From contig DIVE01000096.1 in assembly GCA_002423265.1 (NCBI GenBank), positions 14,271-33,583 on the forward strand: a DNA stretch of 19,313 nt, written 5' to 3'. The position numbers and the translations under genes are program-made. Below the pieces are notes generated by a model. It did no database searches, was not told the origin of the DNA, and saw only the letters and a program-made list of their open reading frames with translations. How positions within the stretch are numbered: position 1 is the stretch's first letter; every line of letters starts with the position of its first letter. Positions 1 to 7,694 of the stretch are shown here, piece by piece. Source of the DNA: Methylophilaceae bacterium UBA6140 (GTDB lineage: Bacteria; Pseudomonadota; Gammaproteobacteria; Burkholderiales; Methylophilaceae).

Positions 1-1615
1 TGGAGCCGCCTGCCAGTGTCCTGACTTGGCTGAAGCCCGATTGCACCAGGATACGATGTGCCAGATAACTGCGGAAGCCGACGCGGCAATAGAGCAATAT
101 TGGCTGGTCTTTCGGCAGGGTATCACGCTTCTCGCGTAACTTGCCCAGCGGAATATTGACCGCGCCCGGGATGTGCCAGGCAGCATATTCGGCTGCTCCG
201 CGCACATCGATGATGGAGTGACCGGCAGTGACCGCCGGGTAGTCTTCCGCATACCAGAAATCGATGTCACCCTTGAGCAGGTTGGCGGCGACGAATCCGG
301 CCATGTTGATCGGGTCCTTGGCCGAGCCGTAGGGTGGCGCATAGGCCAGCTCCAGCGATTCCAGGTCATGGACGGTCATGCCTGCCCTCAATGCCGTGGC
401 GAAAATGTCGATGCGCTTGTCGACACCGTCGTAGCCGACCACCTGCGCGCCCAGCAGCTTACCGTCATCCGGCGCGAACAGCAGTTTCAGATGCATGGCG
501 TTGGTGCCCGGATAATAGCTGGCGTGGCCGTTCGGGTGGATGTAGATTTTGCGGTAAGGGATGCCGTTGCGCTTCAGCGTTTTTTCCGAAGCGCCGGTGC
601 CGCCCGCCGTCATCTCAAATACCTTGACGATGGCCGTGCCCTGCGTTGAGCTATAGGCGCTGTTGCGGCCGAAAATGTGGTCGGCAACAATGCGGCCCTG
701 ACGGTTGGCGGGGCCGGCCAGCGCGATGAGCGCGGCTTCACCGGTTACCGTGTCGATCACCTCGACCGCATCACCCGCTGCATAGACATCCGCTACCGAG
801 GTCTGCATGCTGGCGTTGACCTGGATGCCGCCACGCGGGCCGAGTGCGATGCCGCTGCCTTCCAGCAGCTGGACGTCCGGCCGCACACCGGCCGCCATCA
901 GCACCATATCCGCCACCACCGATTCGCCGTTGTTGAGTTCAACCGCCAGTGCGCCGTCGCGTTCGACGAAGGCGCTGGCAGCGGTGCCGAGCTTGAGCAC
1001 GACACCGTGATACTCCATGTGGTATTGCAGGTCGCGCGCCATTTCCGCATCGAGCGGCGGCATGATCTGGCCGGCGATCTCCACCAGCGTCACGGCGATA
1101 TCGCGGTGACGCAGATTTTCCGCCATTTCGACACCGATGTAGCCGCCGCCGATGACGACGGCGCGGCGGATGCCGGTATCGACCACTGACTTGACCCGGT
1201 CCATGTCTTCGATATTGCGTAGCGTCAGAATGCGCGGATGTTCGATGCCGGGCAGATTTGGACGGATCGGCTTGGCACCGGGACAGATCACCAGCTTGTC
1301 GTAGGTTTCGGCGTATTCCCTACCGCTCTTCAGTTCGCGCACGCGAACGGTTTTGTGCGCCGTGTCGATACCGGTTACGTCATGCGCGATACGCACGTCG
1401 AGATTCAGCGTTTCGGCCAGCGTTTCCGGCGTTTGCAACACCAGCTGCTCGCGGTCTTCGATTTCACCGCCGATATGGTAGGGCAGGCCGCAGTTGGCGA
1501 ACGAGACATGCTGGCTGCGCTCGAGGACGACGATTTCGGCCGCTTCGTTGAGCCGCCTCGCACGGGCGGCAGCTGACATGCCGGCGGCAACGCCGCCGAT
1601 GATGACGATTTTCAT
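1..1615 (-). CDS. CoA-disulfide / NADH-dependent persulfide reductase with C-terminal rhodanese domain (3' end cut by window edge)
   Basis: FAD- and NAD(P)H-dependent pyridine nucleotide-disulfide oxidoreductase. The protein opens with MKIVIIGGVAAG, an FAD-binding GGxAAG fold. The single redox cysteine follows at about residue 43 in SFANCGLPYH, the signature of the CoA-disulfide reductase/NADH oxidase group. A second Rossmann motif (VVIGGGYIGVEMAE, about residues 150-165) binds NAD(P)H, and AGDAVE is the C-terminal FAD motif. After the dimerisation domain a rhodanese domain begins around IIDVRGAAEYAAWHIPGA. Its active loop is CRVGFRS (Cys codon at 86-88). This architecture is known from CoADR-Rhd and Npsr enzymes, which reduce CoA disulfides or CoA-/glutathione-bound persulfides. 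The start is supported by AGGA seven bases before the ATG. It lies 27 bp after regA on the same strand, so it is probably the third gene of a regBA operon. The frame is open to base 1; the stop is outside the window. Substrate is inferred from architecture only. Confidence 0.88.
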   Translation of the reverse strand, partial: MKIVIIGGVAAGMSAAARARRLNEAAEIVVLERSQHVSFANCGLPYHIGGEIEDREQLVLQTPETLAETLNLDVRIAHDVTGIDTAHKTVRVRELKSGREYAETYDKLVICPGAKPIRPNLPGIEHPRILTLRNIEDMDRVKSVVDTGIRRAVVIGGGYIGVEMAENLRHRDIAVTLVEIAGQIMPPLDAEMARDLQYHMEYHGVVLKLGTAASAFVERDGALAVELNNGESVVADMVLMAAGVRPDVQLLEGSGIALGPRGGIQVNASMQTSVADVYAAGDAVEVIDTVTGEAALIALAGPANRQGRIVADHIFGRNSAYSSTQGTAIVKVFEMTAGGTGASEKTLKRNGIPYRKIYIHPNGHASYYPGTNAMHLKLLFAPDDGKLLGAQVVGYDGVDKRIDIFATALRAGMTVHDLESLELAYAPPYGSAKDPINMAGFVAANLLKGDIDFWYAEDYPAVTAGHSIIDVRGAAEYAAWHIPGAVNIPLGKLREKRDTLPKDQPILLYCRVGFRSYLAHRILVQSGFSQVRTLAGGS

Positions 1616-1642
1616 ATTTGTTCCTGTTTTATTGAATTCGAC

Positions 1643-2182
1643 TTATCGCGGCGCATGTTTTGCCAGTTTTCTTTGCAACGTGCGCCGGTGCATATTGAGC
1701 GCCCGCGCCGTGGCGGAAATATTGCCGTCGTGTTCGGCCAGCACGCGCTGTATGTGTTCCCATTCCAGACGATCGACGCTCAGCGGGCTGCTGGCCGGCG
1801 AGACTTCGGCGTTGCCCTCGGTGAGATTGAAAGCGGCGACCACTTCGTCCGCATCGACCGGCTTGGCCAGATAATGAACGGCACCGAGCTTGATCGCCTC
1901 GACCGCGGTCGAGATGCTGGCATAGCCGGTGAGCACGACGATGCGCGTGTTAGCGTCGATTTCGAGCAATTTCTTCAGCAGCAACAAGCCGGAGTCTCCC
2001 GGCAGTTTGAGATCCAGCACGGCATATTCCGGCGCGTCGGTCTCGGCCAATTGCATTGCTTTTTCGGCGTCATGCGCCATGCGCACATCGAAGCCGCGTC
2101 GCCTCATGGCGCGCGCCATGACTTCGCAGAAAGTCTCGTCGTCATCGACCAGCAACATGCCCGGCAGCGTATCCGGCGTCAT
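1643..2182 (-). CDS. regA: RegA/PrrA/ActR-family redox response regulator
   Basis: 179-residue cytoplasmic response regulator, the usual length for RegA. The receiver domain (about residues 8-120) has the acidic pocket DDD at 13-15, phospho-acceptor Asp57 in VLDLKLPG, Thr85 and Lys107 (YLAKP). A short linker leads to a C-terminal Fis-type helix-turn-helix at about 138-176: the stretch WEHIQRVLAEHDGNISATAR followed by LNMHRRTLQRKLAK. This tail is nearly invariant in RegA/PrrA/ActR/RoxR proteins, so the family call is firm. In known systems the phosphorylated form controls respiration, carbon and nitrogen fixation or denitrification genes in response to redox state. Start and stop overlap the sensor gene in an ATGA (2179-2182), indicating translational coupling to regB. 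The downstream flavoprotein disulfide reductase follows after 27 bp. Confidence 0.93.
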   Translation of the reverse strand: MTPDTLPGMLLVDDDETFCEVMARAMRRRGFDVRMAHDAEKAMQLAETDAPEYAVLDLKLPGDSGLLLLKKLLEIDANTRIVVLTGYASISTAVEAIKLGAVHYLAKPVDADEVVAAFNLTEGNAEVSPASSPLSVDRLEWEHIQRVLAEHDGNISATARALNMHRRTLQRKLAKHAPR

Positions 2183-3462
2183 GCTTGCCCCACTTTCAGA
2201 TTGCCGAGGGGCAGGCTGACTTCGGTCAGGGTGCCGCCCTGCGGGTGATTTTTCAGGATCACCGTGCCATCGAAACGGCTCAGTATCATGCGTGTGAGGT
2301 AAAGGCCGATGCCCATGCCATGCTCTTTCTTGGTCGTGAAAAAAGGTGTGCCGGCTTGTGCGGCAGTCTCCGGCGAGAGGCCGCTGCCGTAGTCGCGGAT
2401 GCTCAGAGACAGCTCGGTTTGATTCCAGCGGGCATCGATGTCAATTCTGTCGGGCGAGGCATCGGCAGCGTTGTCGAGCAGATTGACCAGCGCCATGCCC
2501 AATGTACGGTCGGCCGCGATCTGCGGCATCGCAGCGGGGCCATCGAGCCGGGCGTTCACCAGGACGGCAGGGCGCGCATCGCGCCAGCGTGCCAGCGTCA
2601 GCTGCAGAAAGTCATCGAGCGCGATACCGGCGGCTTCTTCCACTCTGGCCTGACCGGCTGACGAGGTGAGCGAGGTCAGTATACCTTTGCAGCGGTCTAT
2701 CTGTTTTCGCAGCAGGCTCAGGTTCTCGATCAGCGATGGGTTGTCTGCGTGTTCCTCACGCATTTCCCCGGTGATCACGGCCATGGTTGCGAGCGGCGTG
2801 CCGAGCTCGTGTGCGGCTGCCGTCGCCAGTGTGCCCAGCGCCAGTATGCGCTCGCTCTCCAGCGCGCTTTCGCGGGCATCGGCCATCATGCGTTCATAAT
2901 CGCGCAGGCTCTGGCCGATGCGGGTGACGAAAAAGGCGATGATGCCGGCACTGACGATGAAGCCGAGCCACATGCCGACCAGATGGATATCGAGATGCAT
3001 ATCGACCAGCGTATGCACGTGCAGGTGCGAGAGTGGCACATGCCAGAACACCAGCGATGAATAGCAGGTGACGGCAAGCGCGGCGATCAGCCAGACGAAT
3101 GCTGTACGCAGCGCAACGGCGGCGATGGCGACCGGTAGCAGATACATCCAGACGAAAGGATTGCTGTAGCCGCCGCTGAAATAGAACAATACCGTCAAGG
3201 CAGCGATGTCGCCGAACAGTTGCAGCAGCAATTCACCTTCGCTGATGTTTTGCACCAGACGCAGCCGCCACCAGGTGAACAGGTTGAGCAGGAACAGGCA
3301 GCCGAGCGCTGCCGTCACCGGAGCCACCTTGAGCGGGATGTTGAGGTGCAATAACAACAGCAGCGTCAGGGCGAGAAAACCTATCATCACGCTGCGCAGC
3401 CAGAAGAGCCGCCGCAGGTTTTTGCCGGTGGCGGACAGGGGTTCAGAGTAGCTTGTCTGCAT
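2179..3462 (-). CDS. regB: RegB/PrrB/ActS-family redox-sensing membrane histidine kinase
   Basis: 427-residue inner-membrane sensor kinase with about six hydrophobic segments in residues 20-185. It carries the RegB hallmarks: the quinone-sensing heptad GGxxNPF at 97-103 (GGYSNPF), the H-box HELGTPLA with phospho-accepting His218, and the redox-active cysteine after the H-box (QIDRCKG, Cys258). The ATP-binding domain shows N-box NLLDNAADASPD, DYGSGLS and GMGIGLYLTRMIL. In characterised RegB the Cys and quinone site switch the kinase off under oxidising conditions. The ATG at 3462 has no convincing Shine-Dalgarno sequence, because four bases upstream begins the terminal repeat of a foldback element (3467-3644). 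The next in-frame ATG would delete the region just before the first membrane segment, so 3462 is kept. regB overlaps regA by ATGA. Confidence 0.92.
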   Translation of the reverse strand: MQTSYSEPLSATGKNLRRLFWLRSVMIGFLALTLLLLLHLNIPLKVAPVTAALGCLFLLNLFTWWRLRLVQNISEGELLLQLFGDIAALTVLFYFSGGYSNPFVWMYLLPVAIAAVALRTAFVWLIAALAVTCYSSLVFWHVPLSHLHVHTLVDMHLDIHLVGMWLGFIVSAGIIAFFVTRIGQSLRDYERMMADARESALESERILALGTLATAAAHELGTPLATMAVITGEMREEHADNPSLIENLSLLRKQIDRCKGILTSLTSSAGQARVEEAAGIALDDFLQLTLARWRDARPAVLVNARLDGPAAMPQIAADRTLGMALVNLLDNAADASPDRIDIDARWNQTELSLSIRDYGSGLSPETAAQAGTPFFTTKKEHGMGIGLYLTRMILSRFDGTVILKNHPQGGTLTEVSLPLGNLKVGQA

Positions 3463-3466
3463 GATT

Positions 3467-3644
3467 AACCCGGATTATCCATTAGTCGTCCTTTCAGTCC
3501 TGCACGAGCGCTGGCGGTCAGTTTGCGGTCATTTTCATCGATTGTTCGGCGTCCATAGACCATGCTATGGACTTCTCCCAATCGACAAAACTGCCCTGCA
3601 AACTGCCTCACCATCATCTTGCGCCCTAATGAATAATCCGGGTT
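3467..3644. mobile_element. 178-bp terminal-inverted-repeat foldback element (MITE-like) in the regB-oprC divergent intergenic region
   Basis: The two ends are a 19-bp inverted repeat differing at one base: AACCCGGATTATCCATTAG at 3467-3485 and, on the other strand, AACCCGGATTATTCATTAG from 3644 to 3626. The arms pair further inside: CAGTTTGC, then TCGATTG, and at the apex GTCCATAG/CTATGGAC around a six-base loop. The whole unit can therefore fold into one long interrupted hairpin. There is no transposase and the small ORFs on both strands look like chance. A clear target duplication is not visible in the flanks (GATT on the left, CAATT on the right). Non-coding size, terminal repeats and foldback structure are the features of a MITE or related nonautonomous repeat. 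Copy number elsewhere cannot be judged; no second copy is in this window. Confidence 0.62.
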
Positions 3645-3715
3645 CAATTCTATACCTGCAATCGGTAGTCATGTGTGCGGCAACGTGTCGCATACCGGTG
3701 GAGTAAGCTGCTCAC

Positions 3716-3721
3716 TATAAT
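3716..3721 (+). promoter_or_regulatory. Candidate -10 hexamer for the copper receptor gene
   Basis: A perfect TATAAT lies 35 bases before the preferred GTG start and 68 before the first downstream ATG. No good -35 box is seen 16-18 bases upstream. If it is the -10 element, transcription begins near 3728 and translation starts upstream of that (for example the GTG at 3675) are excluded. Confidence 0.4.
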
Positions 3722-3743
3722 CTGCGCCCATACCAATCGTTAC

Positions 3744-3749
3744 GGAAAG
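3744..3749 (+). promoter_or_regulatory. Ribosome binding site GGAAAG that favours the GTG start of oprC
   Basis: GGAAAG stands six bases before GTG 3756. Neither in-frame ATG further on (3789, 3801) has a purine-rich sequence at the right distance, so this site tips the choice toward the GTG. Confidence 0.4.
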
Positions 3750-3755
3750 TTTATC

Positions 3756-6050
3756 GTGCACAAGCCAGCCACGCCGGTCCGCTTCTTCATGCGGCGCAGA
3801 ATGACCATCATCATCGCCGGTTGTTTTGCGGTAACCCCGGTGGTTTATGCGGATCACCCGATCAGCACGCCTGAAGTCACGGTGCTGGAAGAGCATCTGC
3901 AACCCTTGCCCACGCTCAGCAACACCGAAGCCGATGCCGCCGTGATTGCGCGTACGCGGGCCAACACCAGCGATACCGCGAGTATGCTGGATGGGCAGCC
4001 CGGAGTCAGTCTCTATCGCGCCGGCGGCGTTTCCAGTCTGCCTTCCATTCATGGGCTGGCCGATGACCGTATCCGTATCAAGGTCGATGGCATGGACCTG
4101 ATTTCGGCTTGCGCCAACCACATGAATCCGCCGCTTTCCTATATCGACCCGGCCAATGTCGGAACAATCCAGGTATATGCCGGGATAGCGCCGGTCAGTC
4201 TCGGCGGCGACAGCATCGCCGGCACGATCCAGGTCGATTCCACCGCGCCGGAATTTGCTGCTGCCGGCGAGGATTTGCTGACCAGGGGCCGCATCTCCGG
4301 TTTTTATCGCAGCAACAACGATGCACGTGGCGTCAATTTGTCAGCGACTGCCGCGACAGACGTATTTTCGGTGCGCTACACCGGCTCCACGGTCGAGGCC
4401 AACAACTACCGGGCAGGCGATGCGTTCAAGCCTGCCGGTATTGCGGCCGACAGCGCTCAACCCGGCGGCGACCGCGGCTGGCTCGACGCCGATGAGGTGG
4501 GTTCCTCCGCCTTCAAATCTGAAAACCATGAGCTGGCACTGGCCTTGCGCCACGAAGATCATCTGCTGGAGCTCAAGGCCGCTGTGCAGAATATCCCGTA
4601 TCAGGGCTTTCCCAACCAGCGCATGGACATGACTGATAACGACAGCACGCGCTTCAACCTGCGCTATAGCGGGCAATACGATTGGGGCCGGTTTGAAGCC
4701 AGCGCTTATCGTGAGAACACCCGCCACAAAATGAATTTCGGCGACGACAAGTTGTTCTGGTACACCAATATGATGATGCAGCCGGTGGCCGGCATGCCGA
4801 TGGAAACCGAAGGCAGCAACAGCGGCTTCAAGCTGCAGGGCGATGTGATTCTTTCCGAGCGCGATTTGTTGCGCATCGGCGCGGAATACCAGCGCTACCG
4901 GCTGGATGATTGGTGGGATGCCGTCGCCAACGCCTCACCGATGATGGGCCCCGGCACGTTCTGGAACATCCGTAACGGCGAGCGTGACCGCTACGCCGTG
5001 TTCGGCGAATGGGAAGCACGCTGGAACCCGCAGTGGGTGACGCAGCTCGGTTTGCGTCATGAAACCGTGAAGATGGACAGCGGCCCGGTTCAAGGCTACA
5101 GCAGTACAGGCATGATGAATTACGGTAACCCTGCAAATCCCGCCAGTATCCCGGGTGCCTTCAATGCCACCGACCGTAGTAAAACCGATCAGAACCTGGA
5201 TTTGACTGCCATCGCACGTTTTACGCCGGATGAGCGCCAGACTTATGAAGCCGGCTACGCCATCAAGACGCGTTCGCCCAATCTGTACGAGCGCTTCGCC
5301 TGGTCTTACAACAACACCATGGTGATGAACATGAACAACTGGGTCGGTGATGGCAATGGCTATGTCGGCAATCTCGCGCTGGATCCGGAAACCGCCCACA
5401 CCCTGAGTCTATCCGGTAGCTGGCACGATGCGGCGCAGCAAAAGTGGCATTTGAAAGCGACGCCGTATTTTACCTATGTGGACGATTATATCGATGCCGT
5501 GGCTTGTGCCGAGGTTGCCAAAGTCTGTCCGGGCCGGAGCGACGGCTTCGTCAATCTGAGTCTGGACAACCAGCGCGCACGCATCTATGGTGTCGACATC
5601 TCCGGCGGCATGACGCTGGTGCAAGGCAGCGCTTATGGCAGCCTGATCGGCAGAGGGCTGTTGAGCTACACGCGCGGCAGGAATCTGGAAACGGGTGACG
5701 ACCTTTACAAGATCATGCCTCTCAATCTCAAGCTGGCGCTCGATCACCGTCTGGGTGCCTGGCGCAATACCGTCGAGCTGAAACTGGTCGATGAAAAACG
5801 CCACGTGCAGGATGTGCGCAGGGAGCTGAAGACCGCCGGTTACGGTTTGATCAATGTCTACAGCAGCTATGAATGGAAGCGCGTGCGGCTCGACGTCGGC
5901 ATCGAAAACCTGTTGGACAAGGGCTATGACGATCCGCTCGGCGGCGCCTATCTGGGACAGGGAGCAACAATGGGCACAGGTGTGCCATACGGGATCGCTG
6001 TGCCGGGCATGGGGCGCTCGATCAATACCAGCCTGACGTTCACCTTCTAG
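3756..6050 (+). CDS. oprC: TonB-dependent outer-membrane copper receptor (OprC/NosA type)
   Basis: Outer-membrane beta-barrel that takes up copper with energy from TonB. From the GTG start the protein has 764 residues. A basic n-region and hydrophobic core (MTIIIAGCFAV) end in a likely signal peptidase site after VVYA (residue 32). The plug domain contains GGVSSLPSIHGLADDRIRIKVDG and VQVYAG-like strands (TIQVYAGIAP). A 22-strand barrel region follows, ending in Phe (SLTFTF). Two motifs point to copper: CANHM at 4110-4124 (CxxxM) and HKM at 4725-4733 (HxM), matching the CxxxM/HxM ligands described for Pseudomonas aeruginosa OprC. There is also a Met-rich stretch (NMMMQPVAGMPM). It diverges from regB and is followed by a terminator, so it is probably monocistronic. 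Start alternatives are ATG 3789 or 3801. Copper specificity is inferred from motifs; NosA of P. stutzeri is the close functional relative. Confidence 0.87.
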   Translation: MHKPATPVRFFMRRRMTIIIAGCFAVTPVVYADHPISTPEVTVLEEHLQPLPTLSNTEADAAVIARTRANTSDTASMLDGQPGVSLYRAGGVSSLPSIHGLADDRIRIKVDGMDLISACANHMNPPLSYIDPANVGTIQVYAGIAPVSLGGDSIAGTIQVDSTAPEFAAAGEDLLTRGRISGFYRSNNDARGVNLSATAATDVFSVRYTGSTVEANNYRAGDAFKPAGIAADSAQPGGDRGWLDADEVGSSAFKSENHELALALRHEDHLLELKAAVQNIPYQGFPNQRMDMTDNDSTRFNLRYSGQYDWGRFEASAYRENTRHKMNFGDDKLFWYTNMMMQPVAGMPMETEGSNSGFKLQGDVILSERDLLRIGAEYQRYRLDDWWDAVANASPMMGPGTFWNIRNGERDRYAVFGEWEARWNPQWVTQLGLRHETVKMDSGPVQGYSSTGMMNYGNPANPASIPGAFNATDRSKTDQNLDLTAIARFTPDERQTYEAGYAIKTRSPNLYERFAWSYNNTMVMNMNNWVGDGNGYVGNLALDPETAHTLSLSGSWHDAAQQKWHLKATPYFTYVDDYIDAVACAEVAKVCPGRSDGFVNLSLDNQRARIYGVDISGGMTLVQGSAYGSLIGRGLLSYTRGRNLETGDDLYKIMPLNLKLALDHRLGAWRNTVELKLVDEKRHVQDVRRELKTAGYGLINVYSSYEWKRVRLDVGIENLLDKGYDDPLGGAYLGQGATMGTGVPYGIAVPGMGRSINTSLTFTF

Positions 6051-6066
6051 CATTCCCGACAAGACC

Positions 6067-6098
6067 AGCCATGCCGCTCGGGGCATGGCTTTTTGTTT
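6067..6098 (+). terminator. Rho-independent terminator after oprC
   Basis: A nine-base-pair perfect stem AGCCATGCC/GGCATGGCT with loop GCTCGG, followed by TTTTTG, starts 17 bases after the oprC stop. Confidence 0.85.
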
Positions 6099-6108
6099 CT
6101 GGTCGCCC

Positions 6109-6138
6109 TTGTGACGGTCGTTTGCGCAGCTCTATAAT
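6109..6138 (+). promoter_or_regulatory. Candidate sigma-70 promoter for the GNAT gene
   Basis: TTGTGA (6109-6114) and TATAAT (6133-6138) are separated by 18 bases and lie just after the oprC terminator and 43 bases before the ATG of the acetyltransferase. Confidence 0.5.
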
Positions 6139-6181
6139 TCCCGCTACCGGCAGCCGTTGCCGCCAGTCAGAAAGTCTTGTC

Positions 6182-7039
6182 ATGCAATTGTCCGAGCGTT
6201 TCGTCATTCGTCCCATGCAGCCGCATGACCTCGACCTCGCCATCGAATGGGCGGCAACCGAAGGCTGGAACCCCGGCCTGCACGATGCCGGGGTTTTTTA
6301 TACGGCAGACCCCGAAGGTTTTTTTCTGGGCTTGCTTGATGGCCAGCCAGTCGCGGCCGTGTCGGGCGTGCGTTATGGCGAGCGTTACGGCTTCATCGGG
6401 CTTTTCATCGTCTTGCCGGAATATCGCGATAAAACCTATGGCTGGCGTATCGGTCAGGCTGCCTTGAGCCGCTTGGCGGGGCGCACGATCGGGATTGATG
6501 GCGTCGTGGCGCATCAGCCAAGCTATCAGCGTCTGGGTTTTGCCTATGCCCACCGCAACGTGCGTTATCAGGGTGAGGTTGCCGCCGCTGATTCTGCCGT
6601 ACAGTCCGGCATCGTCGCGCTGGCTGATCGCCCGTTTGATGAAATTCTGGCTTACGACCGCAGCTGCTTCCCCGAAGTCCGCAATGCATTTTTGCAGCGC
6701 TGGATCGACCCGCCGGACGGTTACGCGCTGGGCTGGGTGCATCAGGATCGTCTGGCCGGCTATGCCGTGGCACGCCCTTGCCGCGAGGGCTTCAAGATCG
6801 GGCCGCTGTTCGCCGATAGTCCGGCTGGCGCCGAGGCGCTCTTGTCCGGCCTGCTGAGCAGATTGCCCGCAGGGCAGACTTTTTTCCTCGATGTGCCGCA
6901 GACCAACCCTGCGGCCGTTGCACTGGCGGAATCGCGCGGCATGCAAATAGTGTTCGAGACGGCGCGGATGTATCGCGGCCCGGCACCCGATCTGCCGATC
7001 GATCATATTTTCGGCATCACCAGTTTCGAGCTGGGTTGA
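6182..7039 (+). CDS. Two-domain GNAT-family N-acetyltransferase
   Basis: 285-residue cytoplasmic enzyme. The N-terminal half is a GNAT fold: FVIRPMQPHDLDLAIEWA opens it, and the acetyl-CoA loop region reads FIVLPEYRDKTYGWRIGQAAL (split here, about residues 77-98), with QPSYQRLGFAY as the usual C-terminal GNAT strand. The second half (about residues 150-285) resembles the YitH-type acetyltransferase-like domain. It ends in MYRGPAPDLP and FGITSFELG, a tail typical of that family. The substrate is unknown. The ATG at 6182 was chosen because the longer open frame begins inside the oprC terminator. A promoter-like TTGTGA/TATAAT pair ends 43 bases upstream. The deaminase gene begins 17 bases after the stop, so the two are likely cotranscribed. 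Small-molecule N-acetylation is inferred from the fold. Confidence 0.82.
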   Translation: MQLSERFVIRPMQPHDLDLAIEWAATEGWNPGLHDAGVFYTADPEGFFLGLLDGQPVAAVSGVRYGERYGFIGLFIVLPEYRDKTYGWRIGQAALSRLAGRTIGIDGVVAHQPSYQRLGFAYAHRNVRYQGEVAAADSAVQSGIVALADRPFDEILAYDRSCFPEVRNAFLQRWIDPPDGYALGWVHQDRLAGYAVARPCREGFKIGPLFADSPAGAEALLSGLLSRLPAGQTFFLDVPQTNPAAVALAESRGMQIVFETARMYRGPAPDLPIDHIFGITSFELG

Positions 7040-7056
7040 AGCGCAGGGAGAATCAT

Positions 7057-7494
7057 ATGGATGTTTTCATGCAGGCGGCGATGGAGGAGGCGGCGAAAAG
7101 CCTCCATGAGGGCGGCATTCCGATAGGCGCCGTGCTGGTACACCAGGGCCGCATCATCGGGCGCGGGCACAACCGCAGAGTACAGAAAGCCAGCGCCATT
7201 CTGCATGGCGAGATGGACGCGCTGGAAAATGCCGGACGTCTGCCGGCCTCCGTCTATCGCGAAAGCACGCTGTACACCACGCTTTCGCCCTGTGCCATGT
7301 GCAGCGGTGCGATATTGCTCTACGGCATCAAACAACTGGTGATCGGCGAGAACATCAGCTTCATGGGCGAGGAGGCTTTGCTGCGCGAACGCGGCGTGGC
7401 ATTGACGGTTTTGCAGGACGCATTCTGCATTGGCCTGATGCGGCAATTCATCAAGGCGCAACCGCTGCTCTGGAACGAAGACATCGGCACTTGA
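7057..7494 (+). CDS. Cytosine deaminase of the fungal FCY1 type (zinc-dependent nucleobase deaminase)
   Basis: 145-residue member of the cytidine/deoxycytidylate deaminase superfamily. The zinc site is plain: HGEMDAL (His ligand and catalytic Glu) and SPCAMCSGAI (two Cys ligands). Compared with tRNA adenosine deaminase TadA (HAE, PCxMC) the neighbourhood differs. EGGIPIGAVLV, IIGRGHNRRVQKASAILHGE, ENAGRLP, TLYTTLSPCAMC, LLYGI, VIGEN and the terminal EDIGT all line up with yeast Fcy1, which converts cytosine to uracil for pyrimidine salvage. Typical bacterial cytosine deaminase CodA is an unrelated amidohydrolase. The start is ATG 7057 with GGGAG five to six bases ahead (7047-7051); the slightly longer TTG reading overlaps the previous stop. 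It probably shares a transcript with the GNAT gene. Another amine-bearing ring substrate is possible. Confidence 0.82.
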   Translation: MDVFMQAAMEEAAKSLHEGGIPIGAVLVHQGRIIGRGHNRRVQKASAILHGEMDALENAGRLPASVYRESTLYTTLSPCAMCSGAILLYGIKQLVIGENISFMGEEALLRERGVALTVLQDAFCIGLMRQFIKAQPLLWNEDIGT

Positions 7495-7631
7495 TAGCGC
7501 AGTTGCTGCCTGGCAACAGCTGTTTCGGGCAATAACAATTACAGCCATGAAGACTTCCATTGCGACGCGCTGAATCGAGCTTCGCCGAAGCTAAATATAG
7601 TAAAAATGATAATTGAGGCGTAATATGTAAG

Positions 7632-7653
7632 GGCTGGCTTTGGCGCGCCAGCC
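7632..7653 (+). other. GC-rich hairpin in the leader of the PAS-like gene
   Basis: Seven-base-pair perfect stem GGCTGGC/GCCAGCC with an eight-base loop. No T-run follows, so it is not a typical terminator. It ends 28 bases before the ribosome binding site of the next gene and could be a 5' untranslated structure. The 200-bp gap that holds it (7495-7694) also has a small AGCTTC/GAAGCT stem at 7578-7592 and otherwise nothing recognised. Confidence 0.35.
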
Positions 7654-7694
7654 GTCGTATTTACGCTCGATGCATGGATTGGGAGGGCAGTGAA

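Noticed and set aside
173..3077. Many rightward open frames of 60-197 codons opposite the reductase, regA and regB.
   Set aside because: They are antisense shadows in GC-rich coding DNA. Their proteins are rich in Arg/His/Ala without known motifs, while the leftward frames give complete family signatures.
3461..3706. Small open frames on both strands between regB and oprC.
   Set aside because: They lie on the foldback element, mirror each other because of the inverted repeat (both begin and end in NPD/NPG-like residues), and lack ribosome binding sites.
3675..3755. Longer N-terminus for the copper receptor starting at GTG 3675.
   Set aside because: It would start upstream of the TATAAT at 3716 and put about 40 extra residues before the signal peptide's hydrophobic core.
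6071..6181. Longer reading of the GNAT gene from 6071.
   Set aside because: It begins inside the oprC terminator and crosses a promoter-like TATAAT; the GNAT fold starts only after ATG 6182.
7500..7520. GTTGC/GCAAC stem after the deaminase gene as a terminator.
   Set aside because: Only five base pairs and no T-run follows.
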